DNA from: Galeruca laticollis
Taxonomy: Eukaryota; Arthropoda; Insecta; Coleoptera; Chrysomelidae
Assembly: GCA_963921935.1 (NCBI GenBank)
Contig: OY998175.1
Coordinates: 261,365,709 to 261,429,708, forward strand
Length of the DNA: 64,000 bases
Reading direction: 5' to 3'
Position numbers and translations under genes: made by a program. This document shows, in pieces, positions 24,770 to 36,174 of this stretch (positions are counted from its first letter, which is position 1; every line of letters begins with the position of its first letter). Below the pieces are notes generated by a model. That model made no database searches. It was not told the origin of the DNA and was given only the letters and a program-made list of their open reading frames with translations.

Positions 24770-26956
24770 ATGGAACGAAGAATGACTTTGAGAGACGGGA
24801 AACAAGTAGGAGGAGAAAGTGGCTCTGAACAAGAAAGGGAAGAGAGAAATCATGGAAGAGGAGATTTCCAAGTACAATATTTGGAGCAAGGAAGAGAACG
24901 TTCAGACGAAGATATTCCAGAACAAGATCAGGAAGAAGAGGATGCAACATTGCAAGAAGAAATAGAACAAAAGTCTAGACAAGAGTCTAAAAAACAAACA
25001 GAAGAGGATAAACAAGAACCTAAAGAAAAAAAGAGCAAATGGACGTAATGAGTATGTTTAAAATGATGATGGGAGATGTGAAAGAAATGAAACATAATTT
25101 AAATGGAAAAATGGATAAACAAAATGAAAATATCAATAGTATGAAGGATGACATTAGGGGAGATATGAATAAAAATAAGGAAGAATTAAAACAGGAAATG
25201 AATTTAAAGATGGACCAGAATAAGGAAGAAATAAAACTGGAAATGAATATAAAGATGGACCAGAATAAGGAAGAGATAAAACAAACTAAGGACCTTATAA
25301 TAAAATTAATGGAAGAAAAATTGGGACACGTTGAGAAGAAACTAGAAGAATCAAACATATACATGGAGAATAAAATTGAAGACACTAAACAGGAAATAAG
25401 AGGAGAAGTGATTGGACGGATAATGGAAATAGAAAATTTACAAATCAACAGAATTAAGGAAATAGAGGAGAAAGAAAAGGATTTCAAAGGAGAAATTCAA
25501 AGAGAAGTAAATGAAATCAAAATGGGAGTTCAGGACACTCAGGAAAGAATGGGAAACCTAGAAGGAAAATGGGACAGAACTTTAACTGAATTTCAACAAA
25601 ATGTTGAAGAAGCATGTAAAGAGAAGCAGAAACTAGAGGAGGTGAAAACTGAGAAGAAGATTAGGGAAATACAAAAGGAAATAGAACTTATCAAAAGTAA
25701 AATTGAACAAACTGGAAGTAGAATTTTCAAGGGAGAACAATCAAAAGAAACGATGGAAATGACAAGAAAACTAGAAGACATGGAAGAAAGGTTATATTAT
25801 CTACAGGAAAAACATGATCGAAGAGGAGATATGAATTTCCAAGAAACGAGGAATGGGATGGTTGAAACGAAAATAATAAACAACTATATAGGCAACAGGG
25901 GAGAACACAAATTTGAAGGTGATAACAGGAAAATACATCCAAAGGTTTTCATTAAAATTTTAAGGAATAAAATAAAAAAACATACAAAATAGAGAAGATA
26001 TCAAGGAAATGATTAGAGAAAACCTGGATAACCACGCACTAGTGTGGTACACTAGTAAGGAAGATGAATTTAGAAATTTTGAAGACTTTGAAAGTCAATT
26101 TATAAAATACTTCTGGGGAAACAGTGCACAAGCGAGAGTAAGAGAGAGACTCTACTCAGGAAAATATGAAGCAGGAAGAGGGAACAGCATGAATGAATAC
26201 GCCATGAAAATATTCATGAATGCGAAGTTCCTAGATCCACCGATTCCAGAAGAGGAAATCATAATGTTTATATCTAGACATTTTAAGTGTGAAATAACTG
26301 AGACTATTGCTATACAAAATGTTACAAATATAGAGCAATTAAGCAGCTACTTACAAAGATTGGAAAGAAACAAAGTGGATAGCAATAATTATAATCGGAA
26401 TAAAAACTACAATAACAATAATTTTAATAAAAATAATCAACAGAATTACAATAACAAAAATTTTAATAGAAATAATCAATACAATAGCAATGATAACTAT
26501 GAAAATAATACAAGTAATCCAAATAATAGGAGAGATAATTATGAACAAGGTTATAATAGAGCAAACAACATAAATAGTAGAAATTACAATAATGGATACA
26601 ATAATAGAAACAATAATTATAATATTAATTCTGGAAACAACAACAATTATAACAGAAACTTTAACAATCAAAACAATTATAACAGAAATTTTAGATACAA
26701 TAATAATAACAATTATAGAGAACAAAACTACAGGGAGCAAAATAACAGAGGTGGACCATACGATAACCGACAAAGAGAAGAAAGTAGAGAACAAAGAAAA
26801 GATTATAGGGAGGAAGGAATAGGAAATGGAAATGGAGGACAGAAAAGGATAAATAATATTCAAAGAAAAGAAGATAGAGTGATATCAGTAGAACCGGAAA
26901 TAATAACAGAACAAGAGCCCGACCAAAATTTTGGATCGAGCACATACCAAATGTAA
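24770..26956 (+). pseudogene. gag: B2 gag, split into three frames
   Basis: Three consecutive open pieces: 24770-25048 (charged leader, MTLRDGKQVGG), 25039-25992 (coiled coil, then the start of the capsid-like core FEGDNRKIHPKVFIK), and 26009-26956 (rest of the core, LVWYTSKEDEF and YFWGNSAQARVRERL, then a long Asn-rich tail). Both breaks fall in A runs near 25,026-25,032 and 25,975-25,981, and single-base changes there would explain them. Unlike Gag of A there is no SAP motif at the N-terminus. No CCHC knuckle was seen. Confidence 0.85.
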
Positions 26957-27012
26957 GAAATATCATCTGTACATATGAACATCCAAGGGAATACATTAAA
27001 TTTTGGGAAGAT

Positions 27013-27801
27013 TTGGAATTGAAAGGAATAATGGGATTGATGAAAATTAAAGGAAAATTAAATGGGAAATTTGTTAAAATATTAATAGATACAGGTTCGG
27101 AAGCGTCCATAATAAAAACAAAACTAATTGAAGAAAACATTGAAAATTATGAAAATAAGCTAGTTAAAATACCAAAAACTACATTAATAGGAGCAAACGG
27201 GAAGAAATTGTGTGAAGTTAGCAGATCTATAATACAAAGTATTGAATTAAAGGATGGGAAAGAAGTTGAGATGCAATTATTGTTAGTAGATAATCTAGAA
27301 TCAGACATAGTTATAGGAATAGATGAATTAACAAAATATAAAGCAAGAATTGATTTTGAAAAGATGGAGATTGAATTAAATGGTAATAGAATTAAATTTG
27401 AAGAAGAAAATATAGAAGAATTGGAAGTTGAAGAGGATAATAAGAAGTTATGGAATGTAAAGAGGAGTGGAAATATGGAAGAATTGGAATTTGAAGAGGA
27501 TAATAGGAAGTTATGGAATATGGAGAGGGATGAAATAATGGAAGAATTGGAATTAGTATGTGGAAATAAGGAATATGCTGAAAAAGTGAAGAATTTAATA
27601 ATTAAGTATAGAGGATTAGTTAAAAAAGAGATGAGAATGGCAAATAACTATGTACATAAGATAGAAGTTAAGGGAATAGAAAATTTCAGAATAAGAACAT
27701 ATCCCATACCTTATAAATATAGGAGAGAAGTTGATTCAGAGATACAAAATATGCTAAAGGATGGTATTATAGAGAGATGTAACACAAGAAATATAAATTA
27801 A
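27013..27801 (+). pseudogene. pol: B2 protease and RT lead-in, truncated
   Basis: 262 residues in the -1 frame relative to gag. Homology begins upstream of the listed start with YEHPREYIKFWEDL, matching MHPREF of element C. The retropepsin motif LIDTGSEASII is at about 24-34, and VIGIDELTKY forms the C-terminal flap region. Two 21-residue repeats follow, then the RT entry TYPIPYKYRREVDSE and LKDGIIERCNT. A stop then ends the frame before the RT palm, so no polymerase activity is possible. The protease part looks intact. Confidence 0.85.
27412..27560 (+). repeat. 63-bp coding tandem repeat in B2
   Basis: Units start at 27412 and 27475, with a partial third at 27538. It is the same 21-residue acidic/KLWN unit as in B1 at 9518-9706, with a different copy number. 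Confidence 0.88.
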
Positions 27802-28092
27802 TAAATTGTACCGATATAAGCGACTCTGAGAAATGTAGAAGTAATAAGACGCATAACGAACATTAAAGAATTTTCAAAAATGGATTTATAACATGTTTTT
27901 TAAACTAATTCCTTTGGATGAAATTTGTAAATGAAACATGTACTCAAAAGATGAAATACGAATTTGTATACATATTTAATTATGGTATTGTAAATAGATT
28001 TAAAACTATTTGAAGAGGATACTGCAACACAGGATTCCAGAATCATCTTTGTAACAGCGACCTGAAATAAGAAGAAATGTATTATTAGTAAT
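27802..28092 (+). pseudogene. Degenerate RT remnant in B2
   Basis: Scattered RT words can be followed in several frames: a TTTTCAAAAATGGATTT box corresponding to FSKMDL, then LIPLDE, then GIVNRFK. The catalytic box is gone. B1 has a parallel stretch at 9,930-10,210 with the same losses, so the damage predates the split of B1 and B2. Confidence 0.6.
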
Positions 28093-28305
28093 ATGCCAGA
28101 CAGAAACAAACAAATGTGTGCGAAATTGAAACCACCTTTCGAGGGACCATATGTTATAGATAATGAAAACGGGATTAATAGCTATGCTTTAAAATATATG
28201 GAAAATGATGAAATAAGAGGTGTCTTCAATATAAAGGATATATATATAAGTACAATAACTGATGAAGAAGTAAAGAAAAAGCAAAATAGTAAATGTTTAA
28301 GGTAA
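28093..28305 (+). pseudogene. B2 integrase C-terminal tail
   Basis: 70 residues, with CAKLKPPFEGPYVIDNENG being the GPY/F module found at the end of Gypsy integrases, followed by RGVFNIKDIY, equivalent to RGIFHVSQIY of element C. The catalytic core and zinc finger are deleted. It sits about 60 bp before the 3' LTR. It is not expected to act alone. Confidence 0.85.
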
Positions 28306-28365
28306 AATTTGCGTTCATAAAATTTTTCAGAACATTAAAATTTGATAAACGCAAAATTTAGGGGA

Positions 28366-30112
28366 TGTTATTATAGAGTGAAACACCCTGTATATCAAAC
28401 AATAAAGAATTAAGATTGTACATTGTAATCTAGAAGAATTTTTTTTAAGTCAAAAAATTTTTTAAACATTTGAATGGAGACAATCTGTACGATCCACTAT
28501 TCGATAAAGAAGGCATACAGAAAGGACAGACTGTATAATGTAGGGATAATTGCGAATAGGTGTGATAAACAATTTATGTGAAATAAATTAACCAAACTTT
28601 TATTAAAAAAAATCAAGTATCAGAATTTGTTCATGATGAGAAACTAATAATGCTTTATTCTGTAAAGTCAAGCTAATCTCATAATATTTGTTGATTAAAA
28701 CATTAAAGTAAGTTAGTGTAGCTGTTTAGACATAACAGAGCAGAAAAGTATATAATAATGTGAATTTCAGAGAACATGACTCATAAAAAAGAAACGAATT
28801 TTCATTTTGCATATATATTTAAAGGTAACAGCTGTCATCTATTAAAACATTATGAATATTCATTTGACATACATACTTAGAGGTTAGGAAATGTCATTTT
28901 AACAATACTAGGAAATATTATTGAATGAAAATAATATAGGAAGTCTAAGCAATTAAAAAACCTTAGAATACAATATCCTGATATAATGGATGAACATTTC
29001 ACTGGTTGAAATGAAGAATTTGAGTGATAAAATAGATAGTCAAATCTGATTGGTAAATAAACATTTAAAAAGGATCATATCGGCGACAATTATGTTGCTA
29101 ACGAAAAAAAAATCGAAATAAAAAAGGTTGTTGATTATGGGGTCTATTCACTAAGAACTCTCTTTTTGGGGAAGAAAAATTTGTAAGTAGAAAAACTTTT
29201 TGGTAAAGAAAATCATTTTGAAATTATTTGGAAGATAAAAAATTTGACTATAGAATTCAAGAACAAATACATTATACTTACAAGATATACATCAATGTAA
29301 GTAGATAAGTTTATATTAATAATTAAAAAAGGAATTGTCGAATGTTGTACAGTACTAACCATGATTTTTATTTTATAATATGGTGTCTTGTATCTTGTGG
29401 AAGTAAAATAGCCACAATAGCTTTTGAAAAACACTGAATAGTGGAATTTGTGTGAGCTGCTTGGACTTTGAATGAAGGGCGGCATCGATTCCTGTTCTGG
29501 TAGAAACGGAATGCCAGCATGGAGTTTTTCCAGGAGGAGAATCTGAAACAAATTAAAGAAACGGATCATTGAGTTGAACAAACAAAACAGTGAAGTGAAT
29601 AAGGTAGTAAAAGTTAATTTATTAACATATTAAAAAGACAAGCGTACTTACCAATTTATGCAAAGAACTAAAATTTTGTGACGCATAGACGCTTTTAGGA
29701 GTGTATTTCGCTATCTTCTAAAAATCACATGTTTATCAAGTTGTATAATTGTATTTCACGCTTATAATAATATCTCACCAGAGTGCGTGGATGTTGTATG
29801 AAAGAGTCATCCTTTTAGATAGTTGAATTTCTTCAAGAACACTTGTAAAAGTGTAATGTATTTATTTTCATTAAATTAAATATCGTTTTTCCTTTGAGGA
29901 ACGTTTTAAACTATTTTTGAGTTATTCATTTCATCTGGTGACTTGCGCACCATCTACTTACCATAGGCAGAAGCTCTGAATGACATCTATTGAATTATGC
30001 AGATTTGTTTTAAGCAGGACAGGACCGTATTTAGTTTGGAATTATTGAACAAGTAACATATTCTGATTAACAAATTTATTTTTGAAATATAAAGCATTTA
30101 TTAACTTTGGCG

Positions 30113-30173
<61 letters not shown>

Positions 30174-30403
30174 CTAAAATCATTTTATCCTAAATACTTG
30201 AACTCTACGCTGAGATGAGAAGTTTTCATGTTAGTAGTATAAACTGTTTATCATATATATAAAATCATCAATATACCGGGCAAACAATAAACTTAAAGTA
30301 AATTTAAACTAAAATAAAATAAGTATAACTTTCTTATTACACCATAGCCAATTCATAATAATATGTCGGCCCAACGTAGGGCAAATTAAATTCCCATAAA
30401 ATA

Positions 30404-30410
<7 letters not shown>
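28366..30410 (+). repeat. 3' LTR of element B2
   Basis: Begins TGTTATTATAGAG right after the purine tract TTTAGGGGA. Nearly identical to 22595-24666, except for the shorter internal TA tract and the loss of the last bases into the flanking (TA)n. Confidence 0.93.
30115..30171. repeat. (TA)n tract inside the B2 3' LTR
   Basis: About 57 bp of TA at the same LTR position as 24336-24422, shorter by about 30 bp. Confidence 0.95.

Positions 30411-30456
<46 letters not shown>
30408..30456. repeat. (TA)n tract at right border of B2
   Basis: About 49 bp of TA units between the B2 LTR end and the PLE fragment. Confidence 0.97.
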
Positions 30457-30459
<3 letters not shown>

Positions 30460-31210
30460 AGTGATATCGGGTGCATCTACCAACACCAACGCACCCAACA
30501 GAAGAGGTGGAAATATATATGCTAGCTATCCGAAAAAGGGTAGCGTCAATTGGGGGAACTTGATTGTCAATTGTGGAAGGAAGGTAAGAGTTGAAATCTA
30601 AGGACAGCTGAAAGGAATACATCTCACTCATGTGGTCTGTGTCAGTTTTTTTGTTAATGACATTGTTAAATTGTGAAATGAAAGCCATCGGGATGTAATC
30701 TACAATTGAAATTACCATATGCCCGGAACAATCTGGCAAGTCTCGGAGTAATGTCTTTGATGTATGGAAAGGAAGCGAAAATTGGAGGAGCAGGGGTCGT
30801 AACAGCGCCAACATCCAATTGGGCCACGTTCCATGGTATTAGATGTGCTGAACAATAATTTATTAAGTAAAGTTCTTGGATAAGAGTTATCCAAGAAAAG
30901 GTTGAATAGAATGTTAAGATTTTTATTATGGAAGATACTATTTGAAATTCTAAGGACTATCTGCCTCATTTGTTTTACCAAGTTCAACTTCATAGAATGT
31001 TTGTGGCAAGAATGGTAGTTTGAATATCTACCAGAACTGCAAGGTTTCCTGTACCAATCGATAATAATAGTATTATTTTTACGAATGAACTCAGTGTCTA
31101 AGAAAGGTACGGAATTATCGTTGTCTTCTTTTTCTATTGTGAGGGTAAAGGATATCATTTCCTGGCCGGCTTTTGACAAAAAAGCACTCGTGTTCATTAG
31201 TCTGCAAAAT
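30457..31210 (-). pseudogene. Penelope-like element RT fragment
   Basis: The 161-residue minus-strand frame 31197-30712 shows the PLE reverse transcriptase thumb: PFLDTEFIRKNNT, DWYRKPCSSGRYSNYHS, then NILFNLFLDNSYPRTLLNKL. The region to 30,457 gives further PLE linker words in other frames (FNNVINKKTD). The catalytic palm and the GIY-YIG domain are missing, and the frame is interrupted. PLEs copy RNA into DNA at a nick made by their GIY-YIG nuclease; this piece is inactive. A (TA)n tract bounds it on the left. Confidence 0.85.
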
Positions 31211-31357
31211 GGTGTTAGATATTGGCTTTTTTAGTCATCTTAATGTAATTGTGCTATTTTAAACTATAGTTTAACCATTGTCAGTTAACTGTTTCACAAT
31301 TTAAATATCCGTAGTTTACTTTTATATAACATAATGGAATCCAACCTCAACTCGGAG

Positions 31358-31441
31358 GTAAGTTCACACGTGTTGTGATTTCTTTTCTATTGTATCTAGT
31401 TTGTTAATTACAGTATCTTAATGCTGTTTTTTCCATTTCAG
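31358..31441 (+). other. Candidate 84-bp intron in a PLE end
   Basis: GGAG|GTAAGT at the 5' side, a T-rich tract and CAG at the 3' side. The length is typical of short insect introns. The hammerhead-like core follows directly. Confidence 0.5.
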
Positions 31442-31482
31442 TATTCCTGATGATGAGGATAAACATCCTCGAGAGCTTGAAA
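31440..31482 (+). ncRNA. Hammerhead-like motif, degenerate
   Basis: CTGATGA (31447-31453), T, stem GAGGAT / ATCCTC around an AAAC loop, then GAGA (31471-31474) where the core needs GAAA. No GUC follows at the expected place, so it is likely inactive. Confidence 0.45.
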
Positions 31483-31512
31483 ATATTCCATTAAGAGTAC
31501 ACTTTTCCGTTT

Positions 31513-31514
<2 letters not shown>

Positions 31515-31549
<35 letters not shown>
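31515..31549. repeat. (TA)n tract at PLE border
   Basis: About 17 TA units between the PLE end and a hammerhead repeat. Confidence 0.97.
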
Positions 31550-31552
<3 letters not shown>

Positions 31553-31569
31553 AGTAACGAATAGATTAG

Positions 31570-31770
31570 TGGGTACTGCACGCAAATAGAAGAAGGGGCT
31601 ACTGACAAAAGTTACCACTTTTTATATGTCATGGGTAATTCACGCAAAAAGAAAAGGGCTACTGAAACAGAGTGGTAACCACGGACATGCACGTTTTTGG
31701 CTCATTTGCCATCATCAGCACGGTATAACCAAATAGGGATGTGAAACTTGGGAGCAAAGATGTTTTATTG
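31570..31770 (-). mobile_element. Hammerhead (retrozyme-like) repeat fragment
   Basis: Related to the monomers at 51,404-51,850: shared words include GGGCTACTGAA, AGTGGTAACCAC and CTTGGGAGCAAA. The head of the unit occurs twice, near 31,576 and 31,634, so it is a partial tandem. A hammerhead lies at 31672-31730. Confidence 0.6.
31672..31730 (-). ncRNA. Type I hammerhead ribozyme copy
   Basis: On the minus strand: stem I ACCGTG, CTGATGA (31718-31712), stem II with GGC / GCC, then AAAA where GAAA is expected, a GTGCATG stem III, and GTC (31686-31684) as the cleavage triplet. CGTGGT then closes stem I with ACCGTG, and GGT / ACC pairs again beyond an internal loop. The G-to-A change in the core suggests loss of activity. 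Confidence 0.65.
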
Positions 31771-31974
31771 TGTTTTCCCATGTTTCGATTAAAAAGATTA
31801 TTTGATTTTTTAGGGGCAATCAGAAAATGCATTAAAATATACGATGTCCCATAAGGAAAAATATAACTTTGATACGCTTTATTGGAACATGCTGTATAAT
31901 TCAAAATAATTTTAAAATGTAGCCTATATGAATGTACTAACTACTAAAGTGACAAACATTTCAAAACTTGTACC

Positions 31975-32172
31975 GTTTCGCTATAAACCTCCATCCCGTT
32001 GGTATTGATTCACCCTGTAGTGTGTGCTGTGGCTAGGCAAGCACAATATGGTGATATCATTGGAATCCCCAAAATCCAACATTTCGACAGGATTTGCGTG
32101 TGAGGCATGTCCGCCTAGTATTGATATGACTTTTCCTAGAGGGTTCCTGAGAACAAATTGTTCACGCATCCA
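31975..32172 (-). pseudogene. DDE transposase fragment (pogo/Tigger-like)
   Basis: A 62-residue frame on the minus strand with VISILGGHASHANP, then NDITILCLPSHSTHYRVNQY. This matches the second catalytic region of DDE_1 superfamily endonucleases (a DGHxSH-type motif, then LLCLPPHTTHxLQPLD). The D of DGH is G here, so it is inactive. No terminal inverted repeats were seen. Confidence 0.7.
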
Positions 32173-32589
32173 CTAAAGATAAATCGGTTCTTCATGGATT
32201 GGAGAAATCCTAGTGATAAGGCAGCTTACGAAGAAGATATTTTTTTATTCTTTTGTAACAATACAATATGAGCTGACACCTTGAAAGCTAATTCAGCCTG
32301 TTATTCGAATACATGCACGCGTTTGTTCATTTGTTAAATTTCCTACTACTATTTCTATTACTTTTAGTCTACTATGTCTTATTCTATTCATGCAACTACT
32401 GCCTATTGTTTCTGCTATCTAGCATATTAATTCTTATCTACTTATCTAATTCACATGCATCTAAATCTAACAGTTAGTAAACAATCAAATTAAATTCATA
32501 TTTATAATATGCTTCTCAGTTCTAACCTAAATCTATCTATTTTAATCCTATGTCCAATTTCGGGTTTGGGTGTCTCTGGTCATCCAGTG

Positions 32590-34245
32590 AGCCTTAGGCA
32601 CTTAGTCTGGGATTTATCTAGAAGACACCCATTTGTCTTATCAGGGTAAGCTTCGATTGTCGTACCTCCATTGCTGGTCTTTCGACACTTTTCCTGCCAG
32701 TCGGTTTAAATTGTCAAACAGCTCTGGCGTATTTAATATTTGTCCTACTGACTTGTATTTTAGTTCCATCTGAGGTTGTCTGGGTCCAGGTATAGCCTGC
32801 ATTCCATTACAATGCGTTCCGGTGTTCCTTCCTGCCCACCGTCACATATGTCTGTGTCTTTTAGATTACATTTTTTCATGTAGGTAGGATACGTCCCGTG
32901 ACCAGTGACCAGCGCCTGACCTCTAAGCTAAGTGGCATAACACCTACCAGGATAGTTAGCGCCTGAGTCGGTGTGGTACTACATGCACCGGCCATTCTGA
33001 CTGCGAACCCCCTCTGGGCTCTGTCAAGATGCTGCCTTTTCTTTGTGTTTCTCAAATATGTGGACCCCCACACTTGCACCGTACCCTACTACCGATGCCA
33101 GTATTGTAGTAAGAACGTTCTAATGTGACGGAACGGTAACTTATACTCCTTCTGTGCAAGGCTAGAGAGTTTATGCATCACCATAACGGCTTTTTCGCAG
33201 ACATTATCTTTGATGTGGTAGCTGACCAGTCCTGACTCATCTATTGTAATAGTAATCCTCAGATATTTCGACTCTTTTGATCTCCTGACAATGTTATTGC
33301 TTTGGGTGGGTGTCCCTAACGAGTTGCCCTTTCACCAAGCGGTACTTAGTATTGTCTGTTGATACGAGTATATCCAGTTTTTCCTTTTGACACTACGTAG
33401 CTACCATAACCATAAGTTAATTCGCCTTTGCCTCCTAATCCCTTCGGCTGTTTGATCCTGTGAAAAGCAGTAGGTTGTCAGCAGATGCTTCTACTCCCTC
33501 TGTCTGTTCACTCGACTCCTAACTTAGTAGTTCTTCTATAATTAAGACTCAAAAAATGGGACCGCATATGGACGCTTGAGGACATCATTCAGTAAGGTAT
33601 CTTGTTTTCCTCATGTTTGGACTTACCTTTACGGTAGAGATATTGGGTAGTGTTCATACCTTCTATTCCCTCAATTTCTTGTATTCTGTTACACAGTAGT
33701 TTCCCTAGGATTTTTCCCATTGTGATTAACAAGCAAATGTGGCTGTAACTTTTCGATTGCGACGGATCTTTGTTATCTCCTTTGTTGAATTTTCCCTGTT
33801 GCAGACACTCGTTGTAGAGCGCACACAGCGTTGGTGTGATTTGCTTGCTTAGCGCCTGAAGCACTACTATGTGAATTCTATTAGGCCCAGGAGCAGTTGT
33901 CCTTTTTTGCTTCTACTCAGCTGTATGCACACACTCATTTTATCCTCAGTGCATCCCTTCGTGCGAGATTCTTCTTGGGTAGCATATCCTTCAACCATCC
34001 GCTTCCTAAGCATTTTTTGATCGTCGGTATCCGCATCCCATTCATGTAGCGGCAGTAGAACATGTAATAACAGTTCTGCCGACTCTTCCCAATCTTTGGT
34101 TGGTTCTATATTCGGTTTCTTGAGTGTGTGCACCATTGTAGGGTACTTTAATTTATTCATGACAATTTTGTATGATACGCCCCACATGTCTACCTCGAGA
34201 TTGTCTTCCACAATTTTTCCCCAGCTATTTTGCTTTCTCATTGTT
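32590..34245 (-). pseudogene. R1-like LINE fragment 1: linker, RT, C-terminus
   Basis: Read on the minus strand from 34,241 to about 32,600, several frames follow each other. 34241-33867 is the endonuclease-RT linker with an LLHVLLPLHEWDAD stretch. 33864-33589 is the RT start (LCALYNECLQQGKF, then KILGKLLCNRIQE). A degraded palm follows, then 33079-32876 RT C-terminal sequence (RAQRGFAVRMAGACSTTPTQ). The end of the ORF has a CDGGQEGTPERIVMECR zinc-like tail. Many stops. The family is R1-clade by resemblance, not by search. Confidence 0.75.
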
Positions 34246-35055
34246 ATCTGACTGACAAAGTGTTGTTTAATCTCCCTGTATACATGCAGAAGTCTCTGAC
34301 GTTCTCAATGTATCCCACTTATTTGGTAACTTCTTCTAACAGCTCTTTTCCTAGCTCTTAATATTATTAGTTAATTTTTCCACGCAAAGTTTTTTTACTT
34401 TTTTTGTATCATTTAAACGTGTCACGGCGACGGGACCATCGTAGGAACTCATGTCGGACGTAATCAGATTCCTATTGCCGGACAACGACGGATCACATCG
34501 TGAAAAATACGGAAGTATTGTAGGTGTACCCTAATCCAATTCCAGAATCAATTGAGAAATGATTTGTGGAGTAATTATGTTTCTGTTGGAAAGGAAAAAA
34601 AAACAAATTGAAGAAATCCATATTAGGACGTATAGGTTTTGCGATTGCGATAATATTTCCATGTTCTAATTAGATAAAGTTCCACAACATACAGAAGGGA
34701 AAATCATTTATAACATGAAGTACGGCGTTGTTCAGCAAAAACAGTAAATAATCAATTTATTTTAGTAAATATTAGGTCGTGTGTTTTATTGACAGTAAAT
34801 GGAACGGACAAACGAGTATTCCATTGTATTTGGTATTGTGTGAACTAAAATGTTTGTTTATTGTTTTTTATTGGTTTGTGGTTGAAACGTTGCATGTTAA
34901 AACATCTCTGATCATCGCTGCGTGAATTTCATTGTGAATGAGAAGTGAGACAGAATAACATGAGAACGCGTTGTCTGTTTTTGGATTCAAGCTTTGACAA
35001 AACTAAAAAATACATAATTGAATAACATACTTTCTTTTCCGAATTGTGGTTATTC
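34246..35055. other. Unassigned DNA between LINE fragments
   Basis: No domain recognised. No open frame with a family motif. Confidence 0.5.
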
Positions 35056-36135
35056 AGTTCATAATAAATGACACGAATTTAGCAGCATATTTTTTTGTAT
35101 ACTGCCAGGATGCTTCGGAAAATATATAATAGTAATCTTTTTCATTGGTAGGTGAAATCCTTCATGGACTGACAGCGAGTCGGTGACTGCCCTTCGTGTC
35201 GGACTCTTACCGACTAAAACACTGTTCCTCTCTCGTTGTTTTGGTTCCGTCCCGGAACATCCTTTTGGTATTACTTCGGAACAGACCTCTTCTAGCCTTT
35301 TGAGGCATTCTCTCTCATTGTGCACCCGTTTATCGCCTAAATTTATTTTCCCATTCAAGATTTACCTCCTTTTGTTTGAGAATTTGAGTAATGTACGTGG
35401 TAAAGGTACTTCAGTTCTCCCCCGTTTGAAGCATTTTGACAACGGCTGTCTCCGGGCTCAGTTCTCCGGTCTTCTTCGTAACATGTCCTTTTGTCCTCAT
35501 CCTCCATGTGGCAATAAATGCATGTGTCCCCATTTACCTTCCCTATCTTATTCAAGTATGAACGGTAGTAGCCGTGTCCTGTCAGAAATTGTGTCTGGTA
35601 ATAGCAAACCTCGTCGTGTTTCCTCTCCATCCATTGTCTTACGTTCCCATTAGGGTGGCAGTCCATCTTTCGCTGGATTCCTGAGTCCATCATCTCTGCC
35701 AGTCCTGTAGAGTTCGATCACGTTCTTCTCTTTTGATGATGTGCGGTGAATTCTCCCTCCTGCGAAGGTATATTCGTTGACGCTCGTCTGCGAGTATATC
35801 GATCGGAATGACTCCTGCAATCACCTAAGCAGCCTTCTCCGACACCGTCCTATACGCACTGCAAATCCTTAGACACCCTCGCCTTTGTACCGCGTCCATC
35901 TTTGTCCAGTATTTTTGGAACCGTAGAACTTTTGGCCAATCCTCGGCTCCGTACAGCATAATGGCATCTGCTGTTCGCATAAGAAGTCTCCTTTTTAAGG
36001 CGCTTGGGCCCCTAATATTAGCCATGAGTCGGCTCAAGTTTGTCACTACTTTCACAGCTTTATATGCTGCTCCGCAGATGTGGTTCCAGAAGGTCAGTTT
36101 GCGAATAAACATAACTCGCAGGTACCTCACTGCCT
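35056..36135 (-). pseudogene. R1-like LINE fragment 2: RT C-terminus
   Basis: 36130-35825 encodes YLRVMFIRKLTFWNHI, then ADAIMLYGAEDWPKVL and KMDAVQRRGCLRICSAYRTV, the thumb region after an R1-type RT. 35693-35355 encodes HDEVCYYQTQFLTGHGYYR and DTCIYCHMEDEDKRTC, a Cys-containing C-terminal motif of this clade. The pieces lie in different frames with stops between. The long plus-strand frame at 35183-35653 is a shadow of it. It differs from fragment 1 and is a separate 5'-truncated insertion or a different subfamily. Confidence 0.75.
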
Positions 36136-36174
36136 CTGTCGCTTCAATGGGCTGGTCTCCAACGTATATGGTTA

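Larger units (their letters stand above)
22595..30410 (+). mobile_element. Element B2: non-autonomous Gypsy, recently moved
   Basis: A 7.8-kb element with LTRs 22595-24666 and 28366-30410, primer-site variant at 24667 and polypurine tract TTTAGGGGA before 28366. gag is split by two frame changes in A runs; pol keeps protease and the lead-in of RT, then jumps to the C-terminal integrase tail. The loss is shared with B1, including about 300 bp of degenerate RT sequence. LTR differences are only about one per hundred or fewer in the parts compared, so a copy with dead genes moved recently and needed proteins from elsewhere. Confidence 0.92.
31211..31514 (+). mobile_element. PLE terminal-repeat-like segment with intron and hammerhead words
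   Basis: Plus-strand segment ending at (TA)n. It contains a donor GTAAGT at 31358, an acceptor TTTCCATTTCAG ending at 31441, and a CTGATGA core six bases later. Penelope of Drosophila virilis is known to carry a short intron in its terminal repeat; the same layout recurs at 49,976-50,258 here. The 5' boundary is uncertain. Confidence 0.55.

Noticed and set aside
26351..26863. 170-residue Ile-rich minus-strand frame
   Set aside because: Shadow of the Asn-rich gag tail of B2 (AAT codons read as ATT on the other strand). Similar shadows occur opposite all gag regions.
35183..35653. 156-residue plus-strand open frame
   Set aside because: It lies antisense to R1-like RT sequence (FLTGHGYYR motif) on the minus strand and has no motif of its own.
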